Notes: a model not told the origin generated them from the sequence alone. Positions 43,982 to 53,286 are shown, numbered from the stretch's first letter. The stretch: 64,000 nucleotides of DNA from Hyphomicrobiales bacterium (GCA_017305555.1 JAFKKM010000010.1:1-64000), one strand, 5' to 3'. Numbers and translations: made by a program.

Positions 43982-45316
43982 ATGGACATTAGCGCGCGGA
44001 ACGCGACGGGGGAATGCCATTCTGGGCCAAATGACTGCGGCGAAAGGCCAATATGGTTTCTGGTCGCGTTGATGTTGGTGGTGTTTTCGGCCCCCGCGCA
44101 GGCGCGTGCGCCGACGCCGGGTGACACCGTGGTTGCTGCGCGCTCCAAGCCGTCCGACCTCGTGCCGCTGCCACGCCCGCGTCCCGTCGTGCGGGAGGAG
44201 GCCAATACCGCGCCCACCGCACCAGCCGGGGAGGCGGCGCCCGCCGCGAGCGACCAGCCCGCTGCACCGTCGGCCTGCCGGCTGGCACTGACCGACGCCA
44301 TCGCCATTGCGCCGAGCATTCCGCCTGTGAAGGGACCAGGCGCATGCGGCGGTGACGATCTGGTGCGGCTGGAGGCCGTCGTGCTGTCCGACAAGCGCCG
44401 CGTCGCGGTGAAGCCGGCGGCGATCCTGCGCTGCCGGATGGCGGCCGCCGTCGCGGACTGGGTCCGGGTGGATGTCGCGCCGCTGGCGGTGGGACTCGGC
44501 ACCACCGTCAGCGAACTGGATAATTTCGACTCGTTCGAGTGCCGCGGCCGCAACCGTGTCGTCGGGGCGAAACTGTCCGAGCACGGCCGCGCCAATGCGC
44601 TTGACGTGCGCGGCGTCAAACTCGCCGACGGCCGGATGCTGTCGCTGACGGATCGCAACGCGCCGCACGATGCGCGCGAGAAGGCGCGGGCATCGGTCTG
44701 CGGGCGCTTCACCACGGTGCTCGGCCCCGGCTCCGACGGTTATCACGAAGATCATATTCATCTCGATCTGGCGGAGCGCCGCAACGGCTATCGCATCTGC
44801 CACTGGGTCGTCCGTGACGGTGCGACGGAGATCGCCACGCCGCTGCCGTCGCCGCGGCCGCAAGACGCGCCGCCGCGCGAACTTGCCAGCCGCGAGGATG
44901 GCAATGCGTCGGTGCAGGCCGAGGATGCGAAGCAGGTGGAGGACGTGAAGGTGCAGCCGGCCCCGCCGCCGCCGGCCTTGTCGCTCTCGCCGGTGCCGCT
45001 GGCGCGGCAACCGGCGGACGTCGCCAAGCCTGTTACGCCCAAGCCGATCGCATCGAAGCCGGGTAAGTCAGAGGCGGTCAGGTCAGATGCGGTTAAGCCA
45101 GACGAAGCCAAGCCGGCGACGAAGCCATCACGCAGTGCCAAGCAGCGCGCGGCGCGTGAGGCGGCCACGCAGCCGATGCAGATCGTGCCCGATGCGAAGC
45201 CGGCAAACGATCCGCCATCATCCGCGCCACACGCGAAGCGGCGAAAGACGGCCCGCGCGAAAACGCGTCGCAGCGAACCGGATCTGCCGCGCGTGTTGCG
45301 CAGGATGTTCGAATGA
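43982..45316 (+). CDS. Extensin-like peptidase family protein
   Basis: A 444-residue envelope protein. A signal-anchor helix ('WFLVALMLVVFSAPAQARA') ends near residue 42. The extensin-like C-terminal domain, related to VanY D,D-carboxypeptidases, spans ~105-280: 'CRMAAAVADWVRVDVAPL', 'HGRANALDVRG' and 'DGYHEDHIHLDLAERRNGY' supply probable zinc-binding His and Asp residues. The final ~160 residues are a Pro/Lys/Ala-rich tail. ATG 43982 has AAGGGG 5 bases upstream. A peptidoglycan role is inferred. Confidence 0.85.
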   Translation: MDISARNATGECHSGPNDCGERPIWFLVALMLVVFSAPAQARAPTPGDTVVAARSKPSDLVPLPRPRPVVREEANTAPTAPAGEAAPAASDQPAAPSACRLALTDAIAIAPSIPPVKGPGACGGDDLVRLEAVVLSDKRRVAVKPAAILRCRMAAAVADWVRVDVAPLAVGLGTTVSELDNFDSFECRGRNRVVGAKLSEHGRANALDVRGVKLADGRMLSLTDRNAPHDAREKARASVCGRFTTVLGPGSDGYHEDHIHLDLAERRNGYRICHWVVRDGATEIATPLPSPRPQDAPPRELASREDGNASVQAEDAKQVEDVKVQPAPPPPALSLSPVPLARQPADVAKPVTPKPIASKPGKSEAVRSDAVKPDEAKPATKPSRSAKQRAAREAATQPMQIVPDAKPANDPPSSAPHAKRRKTARAKTRRSEPDLPRVLRRMFE

Positions 45317-45350
45317 TCGGACGGGGTTTTGTGTCTGAACGAACCGCAAC

Positions 45351-45380
45351 AAAAAAGCGCCGGTGGTCCGGCGCTTTTTC
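45351..45380. terminator. Bidirectional Rho-independent terminator
   Basis: AAAAAAGCGCCGG pairs with CCGGCGCTTTTT around a 4-base loop. With A-run on one side and T-run on the other it serves both the extensin-like gene (plus) and the L,D-transpeptidase gene (minus). Confidence 0.92.
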
Positions 45381-45407
45381 GTATCGTCGATGGCGTTGCG
45401 CGACGAC

Positions 45408-46085
45408 TTAGTAATTGCCGTTGGTCGCGCCGCCCATGGCGAGTTGCGGCTTGTAGGGCGAGTCGCCGTGCTTCGGCTCCAGCACCACCACCGGGGCGTT
45501 GGGCTTGACGCGATTGTAGAGGTCGATGACGTCCTCGTTGAGCATCCGGATGCAGCCCGACGAGATCGACGCGCCGATGTATTCCGGCTGGTTGGTGCCG
45601 TGAATGCGGAACAGCGTGTCCCGGTTGCCCTGATAGAGATACAGCGCCCGCGCGCCCAGCGGATTGTCGGGACCGCCCGCGACGCGCGCCGGCAGGCCTT
45701 CGATGCGCTTGTGAATGTCGGCGGTCGGGACCCAATCCGGCCACTCGCGCATGTTGCCGACCCGCGCGACGCCGGAAAAGGCGAGGGCTTCTTCGCCCAC
45801 CGTCACGCCGTAGCGGATCGCCTTGCCGTTATCGAGCACGTAGTAGAGGTAGTGATTGTCGGAATCGACCAGGATCGAACCCGGCGCTTCCTTGCGGTGG
45901 TAATCGACGATGGCGCGGCGGAACGGCTGCGCGATCGGACTCTTGTCGTAACGGACCTTGGCCAGCAATTCCTTGTCGCGCGGCTTGAATTGATTGGCGT
46001 TGGTGGCTTCGAAATGCGTGGCAGTCTGACAGCCCGCCAACATCAACCCGGCGGCGAGAAGTCCCAACTTGGCGAACAACGACAT
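45408..46085 (-). CDS. L,D-transpeptidase lipoprotein (YkuD domain)
   Basis: A 225-residue predicted lipoprotein with lipobox 'LMLAGC' after a short signal. The YkuD domain holds 'PGSILVDSDNHYLYYVLDNG' and the catalytic 'HGTNQPEYIGASISSGCIRM', with the nucleophile Cys in SSGC. Such enzymes cross-link peptidoglycan 3-3 or attach outer-membrane proteins to it. It is a tandem paralogue of the gene at 46299. Start ATG 46085 directly follows a TTG. Terminated at 45351. Confidence 0.92.
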   Translation of the reverse strand: MSLFAKLGLLAAGLMLAGCQTATHFEATNANQFKPRDKELLAKVRYDKSPIAQPFRRAIVDYHRKEAPGSILVDSDNHYLYYVLDNGKAIRYGVTVGEEALAFSGVARVGNMREWPDWVPTADIHKRIEGLPARVAGGPDNPLGARALYLYQGNRDTLFRIHGTNQPEYIGASISSGCIRMLNEDVIDLYNRVKPNAPVVVLEPKHGDSPYKPQLAMGGATNGNY

Positions 46086-46207
46086 CAACGTGATCCAATC
46101 TGCTTGATACGAATGCCTCGCCGGTTGGTCCGGCTCGGCGCTATCTGGTTCGATCCGAAGGCTGATGCCGGGACGTTCAGTCCCGAAACCCGCCCGATAA
46201 ACATTTT

Positions 46208-46258
46208 AGCTCGACGCGCTTTCTTCACGCGAACCGGGGTTCATTTTCCTCGAAACGC
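46208..46258. repeat. Interspersed repeat, GACGCG...GCGAACCGG type (copy 1)
   Basis: The segment TCGACGCGCTTTCTTCACGC followed by GAACCGGGGTTCATTTTCCT and CGAAAC matches, with some mismatches, the segment at 58999-59049. It lies in the 213-bp gap between the tandem transpeptidase genes. Confidence 0.65.
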
Positions 46259-46298
46259 CACGGAATGCTGGCTAAGCCGGCGTTCTCTTTAAGCGTTC

Positions 46299-47012
46299 TC
46301 AGTAGTTTCCGTTGGTCGCTCCGCCTTGCAGCGCCAGCTTAGGATTGTAGGGAGAGTCGCCGTGTTTCGGCTCCAGCACCACCACCACGGTTCCCAGCTT
46401 GACGCGATTGTAGAGGTCGATGACGTCCTCGTTGGTCATGCGGATGCAGCCCGACGAAATCGACGAGCCGATGTATTCCGGCTGGTTGGTGCCGTGGATG
46501 CGGAACAGCGTGTCCTTGCCGCCCGAGTAGAGATACAGCGCCCGCGAGCCCATCGGATTGTCCGGGCCGGGCGCGACAAACTTCGGCACGCCGAGCCGCT
46601 CGATTTCGCCCGATGTCGGGTGCCAGGCCGGCCATTCGGTCATCGCGCCGACCTTGGCGATGCCAGACCAGGCCATGGCTTCCTCGCCGACGGTAATTCC
46701 GTAGCGGATCGCCTTGCCGCCATCGAGCACGTAATAGAGGTAGTGATTGTCGGAATCGACCATGATCGATCCCGGCTCTTCCTTGCGGTGGTAGGTGACG
46801 ATGGCGCGGCGGAACGGCGCCGCCACCGGCGTCTTGACGTAGCTGACCTTGGACAGCAGCTCCTTGTCGTGCGGCTTGAAGTTGGCGGTGTTGGTGGCCT
46901 CGAAGTGCGTTGCGGTGGTTTCGACACAACCCGACAGCAGGAGACCGACGGCCAGTACGCCCAATTTGACGATTGGCGACTTCACGAGCGGCGACTTGAA
47001 CAGCGACGACAT
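46299..47012 (-). CDS. L,D-transpeptidase lipoprotein (tandem paralogue)
   Basis: A 237-residue paralogue of the preceding gene, with the same YkuD active site ('HGTNQPEYIGSSISSGCIRM') and a lipobox 'LLLSGC'. The N-terminus has an internal repeat 'KSPLVKSPIVK' before the signal helix, absent from its partner. C-termini are alike ('PKHGDSPYNPKLALQGGAT'). Both likely arose by tandem duplication. Confidence 0.92.
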   Translation of the reverse strand: MSSLFKSPLVKSPIVKLGVLAVGLLLSGCVETTATHFEATNTANFKPHDKELLSKVSYVKTPVAAPFRRAIVTYHRKEEPGSIMVDSDNHYLYYVLDGGKAIRYGITVGEEAMAWSGIAKVGAMTEWPAWHPTSGEIERLGVPKFVAPGPDNPMGSRALYLYSGGKDTLFRIHGTNQPEYIGSSISSGCIRMTNEDVIDLYNRVKLGTVVVVLEPKHGDSPYNPKLALQGGATNGNY

Positions 47013-47401
47013 GGCGTAATCCGTATCTGATGCGGAACGGCCAGCAATGCGGCCGGCGTCCAGACATCGGCGCCGGCACGGGCGATTCCGCTGCCATTAC
47101 TATCGCTTAAACGCGCCATAATTCCAGCAGTTAGACGCTGGCTTCGCTATGCAGCATGGTGGTTGTGATATTTTTGCCGCAACGCGGGGGCGGTTCGCGT
47201 TGTTCCGTCACGGTGGTACCGTCGGCTCCCGTCACGCGGCTGTCATCGTTGGATGCGAACGCTCACGGCGCGTGGCATGGGCCCCGGAAAGGCTTGCCAG
47301 AATCGGCCGGATCGGCGCACTCAGGCGAGCGGGGTGCGCTCGAAGCCGCCGTCGCCCGACCGGCCCAACGCCGCAATCTTACGTCGTTCTGGAGTGCCCG
47401 T
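47013..47401. other. Upstream region of corA-like gene and LDT gene
   Basis: About 389 bases separate divergent genes. The corA frame is open back to 47156 but lacks conserved sequence. I see no recognisable magnesium riboswitch or operator. Confidence 0.6.
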
Positions 47402-48382
47402 ATGCTGACAATCTTCGCGCCGACCGGTTCAGCTCTGAAGAAAGTCGATTGCGGAGATTTGGGGGCGTTACCGGAAAGCGCGGTGTGGATCGACATGTTC
47501 AATCCGACGCCGGAGGAGGATCGCGCCGTCGAGGGACTGGTGCGGATCGCGGTGCCGACCCGCGAGGAGATGCAGGAGATCGAGATCTCCAGCCGCCTCT
47601 ATGTCGAAAACGGCGCGCGTTACATGACGGCGATCCTGATGTGCGGTTCGGAGACTGACGCACCGCGTACCACGCCGGTGACCTTCATCATGTCCGATCG
47701 TCGCCTGGTGACGGTGCGTTATGACAGCCCGCGTCCGTTCGTGGCGGTGGAGCACAAGCTGGCGCGCACCGCGCCGCCCGATATCAATGGCGACGCCGTG
47801 GTGCTTGAGTTGCTGGAAGCGGTGATCGATCGCTGCGCCGACATTCTCGAACGCGCCGGCGCCGACGTCGATGCGGTGAGCCGCGAAATCTTCGAACCGG
47901 AAGGCTCGGCGCGCACCGGCCACGCCAAGCGTTATTCCGATATTCTGATTACCATCGGCCGCAAGGGCGACCTCACGTCGAAAGTGCGCGAGAGTCTTGT
48001 GTCGATCGGCCGCGTCGTCACCTTCGTCGTTGCCGAGGCCGATAACGTCAAATGGTCGAAGGAGCGGCGCGCGCAACTCAAGACCATGCAGCGAGACGTC
48101 GCCTCGCTGTCCGATCACGCGTCTTATCTCTCGAACAAAATCACCTTCGTGCTCGACGCGATGCTCGGCGTCGTCAACCTCGAGCAGAACAACATCATCA
48201 AGCTGTTCTCGGTGATGGCGGTGGTCTTGATGCCGCCGACGCTGATCGCCTCGATCTACGGCATGAACTTCAAGGTGATGCCGGAACTGGACTGGGCGCA
48301 CGGTTATCCGCTGGCGTTGATCGCCATGCTCTGCGCGGCGATCGGGCCCTATATGTTCTTCAAGTGGAAGAAGTGGTTGTGA
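47402..48382 (+). CDS. CorA family magnesium/divalent-cation transporter
   Basis: A 326-residue CorA protein. The large cytoplasmic N-terminal domain is followed by two C-terminal membrane helices, the first ending in the pore signature YGMNF ('LIASIYGMNFKVMPELDW'), then 'LALIAMLCAAIGPYMFFKW' and a basic end. Start ATG 47402 (MLTIFAPTG) is chosen by homology; the ORF runs 82 codons further upstream with unlike sequence. Exact metal is inferred. Confidence 0.9.
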   Translation: MLTIFAPTGSALKKVDCGDLGALPESAVWIDMFNPTPEEDRAVEGLVRIAVPTREEMQEIEISSRLYVENGARYMTAILMCGSETDAPRTTPVTFIMSDRRLVTVRYDSPRPFVAVEHKLARTAPPDINGDAVVLELLEAVIDRCADILERAGADVDAVSREIFEPEGSARTGHAKRYSDILITIGRKGDLTSKVRESLVSIGRVVTFVVAEADNVKWSKERRAQLKTMQRDVASLSDHASYLSNKITFVLDAMLGVVNLEQNNIIKLFSVMAVVLMPPTLIASIYGMNFKVMPELDWAHGYPLALIAMLCAAIGPYMFFKWKKWL

Positions 48383-48392
48383 TGGAATCGCG

Positions 48393-48436
48393 CGGCAGGG
48401 TTGCAGACAAACCTGCCGGGATTTCATTTTTCATTC
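48393..48436 (+). terminator. Putative terminator after corA
   Basis: CGGCAGGGTT can pair with AACCTGCCG around a 7-base loop, followed by a loose T-rich stretch (ATTTCATTTTTC). It begins 10 bases after the corA stop. Confidence 0.65.
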
Positions 48437-48627
48437 GTTATTCAAGATGAACAGTTCGTTGCACCGGGTCGCGAGATGTCGCAAAAACCCTTGTGCCACA
48501 GGCATTTTCTGCATGTTCCGGGGCGGTCGGAACTGCGCCACAATTTCTCTCGTAAAATTTGAGCGTTGCGCTGAACGATTGATCCAAACGTTCTTGCGAT
48601 AAGTCCTCACCGACAAGTGAGGATCAC

Positions 48628-48834
48628 ATGGTTGAAAAACTCATCGCTCTTGGACGCAACGTCATCGACCTTTCGGCCTATCGGCAGCGCGCCCATTCGG
48701 CGGTTGCTCAGCCATTGATCGCCAGCCGCAATTACTGCTCGCATTGCGGTGCGTGGATGGCCGAAGGGGAATCCGAAGACGAATGCTCGGCCCGCGATGC
48801 TGGTACCGGCTTCCGCGCCATCGGCGTTCAGTAA
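48628..48834 (+). CDS. Small CxxC-containing protein
   Basis: A 68-residue protein, MVEKLIALGRNVIDLSAYRQ..., with a CxxC and a later Cys ('YCSHCGAWMAEGESEDEC') that could bind zinc as half of a ribbon. GAGGATC is just before the ATG. I recall similar small proteins in Bradyrhizobium relatives but no function. Not in an obvious operon. Confidence 0.7.
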   Translation: MVEKLIALGRNVIDLSAYRQRAHSAVAQPLIASRNYCSHCGAWMAEGESEDECSARDAGTGFRAIGVQ

Positions 48835-48899
48835 AGGGATCGCGTCACTCGTTTCGCGTGGGATGCAATCAGGTAGAATTGGAATTGAGCACAGCGCGC

Positions 48900-48992
48900 G
48901 CCCTCTCCCGCTTGCAGGGGAGGGTTGGGGTGGGGGCCGGGTCTCCGGCCAAGAGCCCCCTCTCTGTCTCTCCCCCGCAGGCGGGGGAGAGG
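48900..48992. repeat. Palindromic intergenic repeat, CCCTCTCCC type
   Basis: The left part GCCCTCTCCCGCTTGCAGGG and the right part CTCTCCCCCGCAGGCGGGGG give an inverted element of ~93 bp with G-rich loops (GGTTGGGGTGGGGGCCGGG). It is of the dispersed type seen in many proteobacteria. Single copy here. Confidence 0.7.
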
Positions 48993-49037
48993 ACCACAAC
49001 CGCGACGGCCGTGTGAAGCGGCTAAAGTCAATCAGTC

Positions 49038-49790
49038 CTAAACGTGCTGGCCGCCGTTGATGTGGATCTCCGCACCGTTGACGTAGGACGACGTTTCCGA
49101 ACACAGCACGTAGATGATCTTCGCCACTTCGTCCGGCGTGCCGAGGCGGCGTAGCGGAATTTGACTCTCTACGATTTTCTCGGTGCCCGGCGACAGGATC
49201 GAGGTATCGATCTCGCCCGGCGCAATCGCGTTGACGCGAATGCCGAAGCGGCCGAAGTCCGACGCCATCTCGCGGGTCAGCGCCGCGAGCGCCGCTTTCG
49301 ACGTCGCATAGGCCGCGCCGGCGAACGGATGCACGCGCGAGCCCGCGATCGAGGTCACATTCACCACCGAACCTTTCGCCGCCTTCAATTCGTCGAGCAG
49401 GCCGCGTGCCATCATGATCGGCGCGAAGAAGTTGACGCGAAACACATGGCTCCAGGTATCGGTATCGGTTTCGATCGAGCCGAGCCGGCTGCCATCCGGT
49501 GCTTTGGGTGAAATCGCGGCGTTGTTGACCAGCGCGTGCAGCGTGTTGCCTTCGAGCCGTTCGCGGATTTCCTTGATCGCGCGCTGGGTATCGTCGTGGC
49601 TGGCAAGATCGACCTGAATATGATCCTCCGGTCCCGCGCCCCACGGGCATTCCTCCGGAAACGGATGCCGCGAACAGGTCAGCACCCGCCAGCCGGCGCT
49701 GGAGAAACGGATCACCGTGGCATGGCCGATGCCCCGGCTTGCGCCGGTCAGCAGCATGGTTCGTCGCGGCGCGTTGCTGGTGTTCTGCAT
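49038..49790 (-). CDS. SDR family oxidoreductase
   Basis: A 250-residue short-chain dehydrogenase. The cofactor motif 'LLTGASRGIGHATVIRF' and the catalytic YxxxK in 'AAYATSKAALAALTREMASD' are present, with 'NNAAISPK' and 'SIAGSRVHP' (catalytic Ser). The Arg in 'CSRHPFP' after the second strand suggests NADP. It resembles FabG-like proteins but substrate is unknown. I chose ATG 49790 over ATG 49814. It lies 45 bases downstream of pdxH. Confidence 0.88.
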   Translation of the reverse strand: MQNTSNAPRRTMLLTGASRGIGHATVIRFSSAGWRVLTCSRHPFPEECPWGAGPEDHIQVDLASHDDTQRAIKEIRERLEGNTLHALVNNAAISPKAPDGSRLGSIETDTDTWSHVFRVNFFAPIMMARGLLDELKAAKGSVVNVTSIAGSRVHPFAGAAYATSKAALAALTREMASDFGRFGIRVNAIAPGEIDTSILSPGTEKIVESQIPLRRLGTPDEVAKIIYVLCSETSSYVNGAEIHINGGQHV

Positions 49791-49835
49791 CGTGTTCTCT
49801 TGTTTCCTCGTCATGCCCGGCCGTGATGGCCAGCC

Positions 49836-50477
49836 TTACGGATACATGCGCGTCTTGGTCCACGCCATGTCGGGCGTGTCGCGGCGGAATTCAATGCGGT
49901 CGTGCAGCCGGAACGGGCGGTCGTGCCAGAACTCGATGCGCAGCGGCGTGATACGCCAGCCGCTCCACCCCGGCGGACGCGGCACCGCGCCGATGAGGTG
50001 CTTGGCGGCGACCTTGGCGATGGCCTGCTCGAAGGCGAAGCGGCTTTCCAGCGGCTGCGATTGCTTGCTGGCCCAGGCGCCGATCTGCGCCTGCTTCGGC
50101 CTTGTCGCGAAATAGGCGTCCGCTTCGGCATCGGTTACCGGCGTCACCGGGCCGCGAATCCGAATTTGCCGGCGCAGCGACTTCCAGTGAAACAGCAGCG
50201 CCGCCTTGGGATTGCCGGCAAGTTCGCGGCCCTTCTGGCTGGCGATGTGGCTGTAGAACACAAAGCCATCGGTATCATAGCCCTTCATCAGCACCATGCG
50301 GACATCGGGAAGGCCATCGGCATCCACCGTCGCCAGCGCCATGGCGTTGGGATCGTTCGGCTCGTTCGCCTGCGCCTCGGCAAACCATTCCGAGAAGAGG
50401 ACAAACGGATTCTCCGCGGCGGTGAAATCACCAGACGTTAACTCGGTTGGGTGTTTGATGGAGGCTGTATCAGTCAT
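49836..50477 (-). CDS. pdxH: Pyridoxamine 5'-phosphate oxidase
   Basis: FMN-dependent oxidase converting PNP/PMP to pyridoxal 5'-phosphate. The 213-residue protein has the PdxH pattern: '[20 protein letters not shown]', '[15 protein letters not shown]', '[17 protein letters not shown]', '[20 protein letters not shown]' and the C-terminal '[20 protein letters not shown]'. It is divergent from the lipoprotein gene and followed by the SDR gene. Confidence 0.95.
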   Translation of the reverse strand: MTDTASIKHPTELTSGDFTAAENPFVLFSEWFAEAQANEPNDPNAMALATVDADGLPDVRMVLMKGYDTDGFVFYSHIASQKGRELAGNPKAALLFHWKSLRRQIRIRGPVTPVTDAEADAYFATRPKQAQIGAWASKQSQPLESRFAFEQAIAKVAAKHLIGAVPRPPGWSGWRITPLRIEFWHDRPFRLHDRIEFRRDTPDMAWTKTRMYP

Positions 50478-50579
50478 GTTCGGAGTTCCGCGTTGCGTCG
50501 GCCATCAGCCCAGAGTCCCAAGGGACCTTTGCGTCGGCCAAGCCTATATAAGGCAGGCGGCCGCATTGGCCTATCGGTG

Positions 50580-51017
50580 ATGCGCCCGGCAGGCATGTTG
50601 ATGACAACGATTCTAATGGGCGTAGCGCTCAGCGGGTGCAGCGTCGGCAAGTTCGATGCGCTGTCGGCGGCCAAGGGCGGTGACGACGTCACCGGCTCGA
50701 TCGCCACGGCGCAGCCGGCCGCCGCCCCGAGCGACACGCCCACCGCAGCCGATCTGGCCTTCGCCCGTGTCGCCGCCTCCGACGTGTTGACCAAGGGCAG
50801 CAAGGATGCCAGCCAGCCATGGGAAAACCCCTCGACCGGCGCGCGGGGCTCGGTGACGCCGCTGGCCAGCGCCTATTCCGCCGAGGGCCGCACCTGCCGC
50901 GATTTCCTGGCGAGCTACGTCAACGGCACCTCGGAAAGCTGGCTGCACGGCGCCGCCTGCCGCGACGGGGGCGGGCGATGGGAAATCCGCACCTTGAAGC
51001 CGTGGAAACAGAGTTGA
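50580..51017 (+). CDS. RT0821/Lpp0805-type surface lipoprotein
   Basis: A 145-residue predicted lipoprotein with lipobox 'VALSGC' after MRPAGMLMTTILMG. The C-terminal region 'GRTCRDFLASYVNGTSE' and 'WLHGAACRDGGGRWEI' matches the 17-kDa antigen-like RT0821/Lpp0805 family, found on the outer membrane of alphaproteobacteria. The Ala/Pro-rich middle is probably disordered. ATG 50580 is the likely start; 50595 is an alternative. Divergent from pdxH by 102 bases. Confidence 0.78.
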   Translation: MRPAGMLMTTILMGVALSGCSVGKFDALSAAKGGDDVTGSIATAQPAAAPSDTPTAADLAFARVAASDVLTKGSKDASQPWENPSTGARGSVTPLASAYSAEGRTCRDFLASYVNGTSESWLHGAACRDGGGRWEIRTLKPWKQS

Positions 51018-51143
51018 TTTCCGTCGTTTCCAGCATGGCGACCAGTTGCAAAAATGCCACGAAACTCCCAGATGTAGGACGACTGGGCCTATAGACGTTA
51101 TCCTGACTTCAGGCCATATCCCGACTTTAAGGAGACGAGACGG

Positions 51144-52145
51144 ATGCGCGACCCCTATGAGGTCCTGGGGGTGCAGCGAAACGCAAGCGCTGCGGCGATC
51201 AAGAGCGCCTATCGCAAGCTTGCGAAGAAGCATCACCCCGACAACAACAAGAACGACCCCAAAGCGGCGGCCCGCTTTTCCGAACTGAATTCGGCCAACG
51301 AGATCGTTGGCGACGAGGACAAGCGCAAGCAGTTCGACCGCGGCGAGATCGACGCCGAAGGCAAGCCGCGCTTCCAGGGTTTCCCCGGCGGCGGCGCCGG
51401 CCCGCGCGGTGCGCCGGGCGGCGGCTTCGAGCAGTATAGCTTCCGCACCGGCGGTGGCCCCGGCGGCTTCAGCGGTGGCGGCGCAGGCGGCGGTGCGGCG
51501 TTCGAGGACATCCTCAACAGCATGTTCGCAGGCGCGGCGGCCGGCGGCGGACGCGGCGCGCGTGGCGGCCGTGGCGGCGGCCAGACTTTTGAATTCGACG
51601 GCGGCGGCTTCGGCGCGCCCGACCTCGACGTCAACGTGGCGATGACGGTGTCGCTGGAAGAGGCGGTCAAGGGCGGCGAGAAGCGCGTGCGGCTGCCCAA
51701 CGGCAAGGAATTGAACGTCAAGATTCCGGCGGGCGTCACCTCCGGCCAGCAGATCCGGCTGAAGGGGCAGGGCGAGACCGTGCAGGGCCACCGGCCCGGC
51801 GACTTGCTGATCGCGATTTCCATCGCGCCGCATCCGGTATTCAAGATCGACGGCGACGATCTGCGCGTCGAACTGCCGATCACGCTTTATGAAGCCGTGC
51901 TCGGCGGCAAGGTGCGGGTGCCGGTGGTCGGCGGCGCGGTCGAACTGACGGTGCCGAAGAACACCTCCAGCGGCCGCACCTTCCGTCTCAAAGGCAAGGG
52001 CCTGCCGAAAAGCGGCGGCGGCAGCGGCGACCAGTTCGTCACCACCCGCATCATGCTGCCGGACGGCAATGACGCCGAACTGGAAGCCCTGATGCAGAAG
52101 TGGCGCGACGACCGCCCCTACAACCCGCGCAGCGGGATGGAGTGA
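51144..52145 (+). CDS. CbpA-type J-domain co-chaperone
   Basis: A 333-residue class B J protein. J domain at 1-70 with HPD at 31-33 ('[13 protein letters not shown]'), then a Gly/Phe-rich linker to ~155, then the C-terminal substrate-binding domains ('[20 protein letters not shown]', '[17 protein letters not shown]', '[12 protein letters not shown]'). The DnaJ zinc-finger is missing, so it is of the CbpA kind and would stimulate DnaK. AAGGAG is 9 bases before ATG 51144. Confidence 0.92.
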   Translation: MRDPYEVLGVQRNASAAAIKSAYRKLAKKHHPDNNKNDPKAAARFSELNSANEIVGDEDKRKQFDRGEIDAEGKPRFQGFPGGGAGPRGAPGGGFEQYSFRTGGGPGGFSGGGAGGGAAFEDILNSMFAGAAAGGGRGARGGRGGGQTFEFDGGGFGAPDLDVNVAMTVSLEEAVKGGEKRVRLPNGKELNVKIPAGVTSGQQIRLKGQGETVQGHRPGDLLIAISIAPHPVFKIDGDDLRVELPITLYEAVLGGKVRVPVVGGAVELTVPKNTSSGRTFRLKGKGLPKSGGGSGDQFVTTRIMLPDGNDAELEALMQKWRDDRPYNPRSGME

Positions 52146-52212
52146 TGCTTGCGTGTTGTCTTGTGTCTTCTCGTGAACGACTCTGCGTCGCACAGCACCT
52201 GAACAACCACGG

Positions 52213-52338
52213 CGTCGTCCCCGCGCAGGCGGGGACCCGGACTCCGCGGCGGTCGTGATATGTAAAGCGCATGTTGCCCGCGGCTGTTCAAATAATGAAG
52301 GCCAGGGGTAATGGGTCCCCGCCTGCGCGGGGACGACT
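52213..52338 (+). repeat. Composite palindromic repeat, subfamily B (copy 1)
   Basis: Arms CGTCGTCCCCGCGCAGGCGG and its complement near 52318-52338 bound a ~75-bp interior. In the reverse orientation the interior starts CCCATTACCCCTGGCCTTCA, resembling the copy at 53374-53499. Confidence 0.85.
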
Positions 52339-52364
52339 CGCGGAGATTTTTGCGCCTTCATTTT

Positions 52365-52448
52365 CGTCATTGCGAGCGAAGCGAAGCAATCCAGAAACCG
52401 ACGAAGCAAGAACTGGATTGCTTCGTCGCTTCGCTCCTCGCAATGACG
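52365..52448. repeat. Palindromic intergenic repeat, CGTCATTGCGA family (copy 2)
   Basis: Left arm CGTCATTGCGAGCGAAGCGA then AGCAATCCAG; right arm CTGGATTGCTTCGTCGCTTC then GCTCCTCGCAATGACG. Same family as 7490-7570, differing mainly in the loop. Confidence 0.88.
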
Positions 52449-52470
52449 GAGAATTTGGTTCAGGCGAGAA

Positions 52471-53286
52471 TTACGCCTCGCTGACAAACGCATCCATCAG
52501 CGCGTTGAACGTCTCCGCCTGTTCCCATTGCGGCAGATGACCGGCGTTGTCGATCACCTGCACCTTGCCGCGCCATAGCGTCGGCATGGTTAGCGAATCG
52601 AAGTAAGCGCCGTTGATCAGTTGTTCCTGCGCGCCGTGCAGTACTGCGAGCGGCTGCTTGAGATCGGCGATCACTTTCACCTCGTCGCGGAATCCATCCG
52701 GGCCGATGCTGGCGGCGAGTTGCGCGCGGGCGCGGCCGTCGGTGCGCAGCACGTCGTCGATCATCTCACGCGGCAGATCGGTGACGCCGGGGCGGAACGC
52801 GGCGGCGACATAGGCGCGCGCCTGCTCCTCGTTCAAGTCCGGCGCGAAGGTATAGGCCATCGCCGGCGTCGGCAGGAAGGCCTGCTCCATCGCCGGCGGA
52901 AAGCCGAGCGGTGGCGTGCCGAAGATCGCAAAACCTTTCGCGCGCGGCAGGTCCGGCGCGGCTTCCAGCACGATGTGCCCGCCAAGGCTCCAGCCCGCGA
53001 ACACTGCATCCTCGACGCCGAGTTGTTTCACCACGTCGCGCAGCACCCGCGCGTAGCCCGGCATGTTGTAGGTCGCGGCGGGGTTGCTCGCATTGTCGGA
53101 TTGGCCATGGCCCGGCAGATCGAAGGCGATGACGCGGTGCTTTGCGCCCAGCGTGCTGTCGAACTGTTTTGCGAACGCTTTTGAGGAGGCCGAATTGCCG
53201 TGCACCAGCACAAGAGTGCGGCCCGTCCCCTCGGAGTCGTGACAGACGATCTTGCCCGACAGGCTTTCAAGAGTGGTCGTTTTCAT
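52471..53286 (-). CDS. Alpha/beta hydrolase
   Basis: A 271-residue alpha/beta-hydrolase. The oxyanion motif is 'LVLVHGNSASSKAFAKQF', the nucleophile elbow GxSxG is 'VFAGWSLGGHIVLEAA', and the catalytic His is in 'DNAGHLPQWEQAETFN'. Substrate is unknown; such proteins include esterases and 3-oxoadipate enol-lactonases. Start ATG 53286 is set by GGGGAG about 8 bases upstream. Confidence 0.88.
   Translation of the reverse strand: MKTTTLESLSGKIVCHDSEGTGRTLVLVHGNSASSKAFAKQFDSTLGAKHRVIAFDLPGHGQSDNASNPAATYNMPGYARVLRDVVKQLGVEDAVFAGWSLGGHIVLEAAPDLPRAKGFAIFGTPPLGFPPAMEQAFLPTPAMAYTFAPDLNEEQARAYVAAAFRPGVTDLPREMIDDVLRTDGRARAQLAASIGPDGFRDEVKVIADLKQPLAVLHGAQEQLINGAYFDSLTMPTLWRGKVQVIDNAGHLPQWEQAETFNALMDAFVSEA

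Larger units (their letters stand above)
52146..52470. other. Intergenic region with two palindromic repeats
   Basis: About 325 bases almost filled by a composite palindrome (52213-52338) and a CGTCATTGCGA palindrome (52365-52448). No gene is supported. Confidence 0.85.

Noticed and set aside
47156-47401. 82-residue N-terminal extension of the CorA protein
   Set aside because: Sequence is Arg/Ser-rich and not CorA-like; ATG 47402 fits the family start.
48900-48992. Rho-independent terminator
   Set aside because: The G-rich palindrome has no T-run and fits a dispersed repeat better.
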